From Epiperipatus broadwayi (lineage: Eukaryota > Onychophora > Udeonychophora > Euonychophora > Peripatidae): a stretch of DNA of 64,000 nucleotides. Below the pieces are notes generated by a model. It was not told where the DNA came from. It saw only the letters and a list, made by a program, of their open reading frames with translations, and ran no database searches. Location: positions 2,294,001 through 2,358,000 of the forward strand of contig JAQFVV010006310.1 in assembly GCA_028023455.1 (NCBI GenBank), written 5' to 3'. Both the position numbers and the translations under genes were made by a program. The stretch's first letter is position 1; every line of letters begins with the position of its first letter. Below, in pieces: positions 61,735 to 64,000 of the stretch.

Positions 61735-62368
61735 TCAATTATTATTTATAATACTATTTTAATTGGAATAAATAGTTTCTAATAATTGTATAAAACATAA
61801 TTTCAAATTTGTAACAAATAATTAAACATTTATACTCATATTTAATTAATAAACTTTTTTCTTTACTTAAAATTTTAAAAATCCATCAAAATTATAACTT
61901 TTAGATAAATTCTGGCTTTGGGTTGGTATTTTTATATCTAGTATCTGAACCATGATCAGGGGTTTGGGGTGAGGGTTCCTGACAGAGTTATTTTAAATGC
62001 ACTCTCTGGCTAAGCATTTATCACAAAGCTTGTTGAGGAATTGGCAATCCTTATTATTTATAACTGAATACAGTTTTGATTTTTAGTATAAGCATTTACA
62101 TCAAGGATGGACAAGTTAATAAACATATTATTACACAGGCAAAGGTATTAACTCAATATACATTTCAACCATAACATGTGATAAAACAAAACATTGGAAT
62201 TAATTCTCCAATTTTTAATCCACCAACATATAAATAAATAAGTAATAGTTATAACCAGTTTACAGCATGACTGAAATGCTATTGGAAATGAAAAGCATGC
62301 CATAAGCTAATTATAGCCATTATTTATTTATAATTTTATGTATTAGAAATTGTAGAGTTAGTTGCATG
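61735..62368. other. A+T-rich DNA, nothing recognised
   Basis: A slightly G-richer patch at 61910-61990 has no pattern. No supported feature. Confidence 0.5.
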
Positions 62369-62489
<121 letters not shown>

Positions 62490-64000
62490 AATGAATTATA
62501 TATAAAAAAGAGAAAAAATAATGAACCAAGTAAAGTAATTTTTGATAGAATGCATGTATGCACATTCTTGTCCCATTGGCAAATAGAGTAACAAGTAAAT
62601 AAAATAATAGGATGAAGTGATGACAAAAAAAAAATAATTCTTGAAGCCTTCCTTAGATTGACTGTGCATTGCCTTTTAATTACTATTTTTAAAATTTACA
62701 TCTTAAAGAAGACATTTGATTTTGGCCTGTTTTTGAAATCAAATTCATATATTTTATAGATTCTAATTCAATAGAAAATCATTCATTAAAAATATTCTGA
62801 TAAACAAAGGAATATTTAACGGCAATATTTTTGTTTTTAGTTTTCCTACAAGTTAATTTCTTTATTTCAACAAAGTTTGTTTAGTTTTAAAGTTTACACT
62901 TGTTTTTTTATTGCATATACTACTACAATCTTACCACCTTACATAGATTTACCTTTTATATGAGAATTTACTGCAACAAGTACTATAATCTTAATTACTT
63001 CAAAACAAATAAGCAATCTCTACAGTAATCTTTTAAAAATGTCTACCTTTTTAAAAAAATAATGGCCATTTCATAATTATATTAGGATGTTGCTATTATT
63101 TAAACAATATATATTTTATGAGACAAAATGTGTTGATCTATGTAAAAAAAAAATTGAGACCACAATTTCAGAAGATTTTGTTCACATAATGAATAGAAAC
63201 AGAAATAAAATAGAATTTTTTTATTCCATTAGCTAAAATACTATTTACTTAACTAATTTTTATCCAGTGACATTGCCATTACAATAGAACTGCAAAGACA
63301 TTTAAAGCAATATGCCTTTATTGGAAGATAAATTGTTCTAATTTCATTCTTTCCCAATAAAAATAAATTAAATTTTTTTTATTGGATACACAATTTCAAA
63401 AACTTCAATTGTTAACAAAAGTCATCAAAAATAAACTAGATAATGTATAATATACTACATAAAATACATGTTTTATTTGCTTTATTTCTTAGTTTTAATA
63501 TATTCATAATTACAATAAAATACTATCAAGATTTTAAGGACTACAGCAAATTAAATTGAAAATGCTTTTTAAATCAATTCACATAGTAAAGTGTGTTAAA
63601 AGCAAAATAGAATATGTACATCATACTAAGTATTTTTTTATATTTTTAATGTGTTTATGATTACAATAAAATATTGAAGTCATTTCAAACAATTGTTGCA
63701 CTTTATGATAAAAAATAACACATAGGAATTGTACTGTCATTATTATTAAACAATTTATAGACTATATTTGTAAATAATATAGTAAATATTCTTAATTAAA
63801 TATTTACTTTTTAATCTATGTTTTAATATGATATTCCTATTTTAAATATATAGATATTGAATTAAATTTTTTTACAATAGAAAAAGTAGTTGCTTATTTT
63901 TCATATCAGATTTTGATTTATGGGAATTTTATGAAACACTATTTACTTATTAATAAGTGTAAAAGTATACTATCTTATTAATATATAACTGAATGGTTTT
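62490..64000. other. A+T-rich DNA, nothing recognised
   Basis: No open frame, fold or repeat partner to the end of the window. Confidence 0.55.

Overview
This window looks like intergenic or deep intronic DNA from an animal. It is strongly A+T-rich (about three quarters by eye), poor in CpG over most of its length, and full of (TA)n and (ATT)n microsatellites and transposon debris. I found no intact protein-coding gene and no convincing functional RNA gene. Almost every open frame of 60-110 codons is either a microsatellite read through or a chance frame in A+T-rich DNA. The repeat families present are tRNA-headed SINEs with a conserved-core-like segment, RTE-like and CR1/Jockey-group LINEs, Penelope-like elements, hAT and pogo/Tigger-like DNA transposons and long foldbacks. 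Together they suit an invertebrate, perhaps a lophotrochozoan such as a mollusc, but the sequence alone does not fix the taxon.

Layout. 0-9 kb: a ~530-bp foldback around a (TA)n tract, a decayed LTR-type retroelement with gag-like and integrase-like remnants, then plain A+T-rich DNA. 9-22 kb: the most repeat-dense part. An RTE-like LINE fragment is followed by two tandem copies of a ~1.7-kb unit joined by (ATT)n/(GAT)n. The second copy is split by a ~2-kb insertion. A 227-bp (ATT)n tract, a reverse transcriptase with many stops and frameshifts, SINE pieces and a second RTE-like fragment come next. 22-23 kb: an island that keeps CpG. 23-37 kb: scattered SINEs, hairpins around (TA)n, a GIY-YIG (Penelope-like) remnant and a long (ATT)n tract. 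37-49 kb: a foldback with ~275-bp arms, a pogo/Tigger-like transposon with both inverted termini, a ~1.2-kb foldback array with a small relative 2 kb further on, and a decayed hAT transposase. 49-64 kb: SINE copies, a complementary trinucleotide array, a near-perfect 63-bp-arm palindrome, a second CpG-keeping island at 56.6-57.35 kb, and a G+C-rich tRNA-like retroposon flanked by 16-bp direct repeats.

No genes work together here. The best leads are the foldback families, the split tandem unit, a near-identical 65-bp motif in opposite orientation at 8.5 and 33.2 kb, the two CpG-keeping islands as candidate promoters or enhancers, and the young tRNA-like retroposon. All protein assignments come from motif recognition by eye, without a database search.
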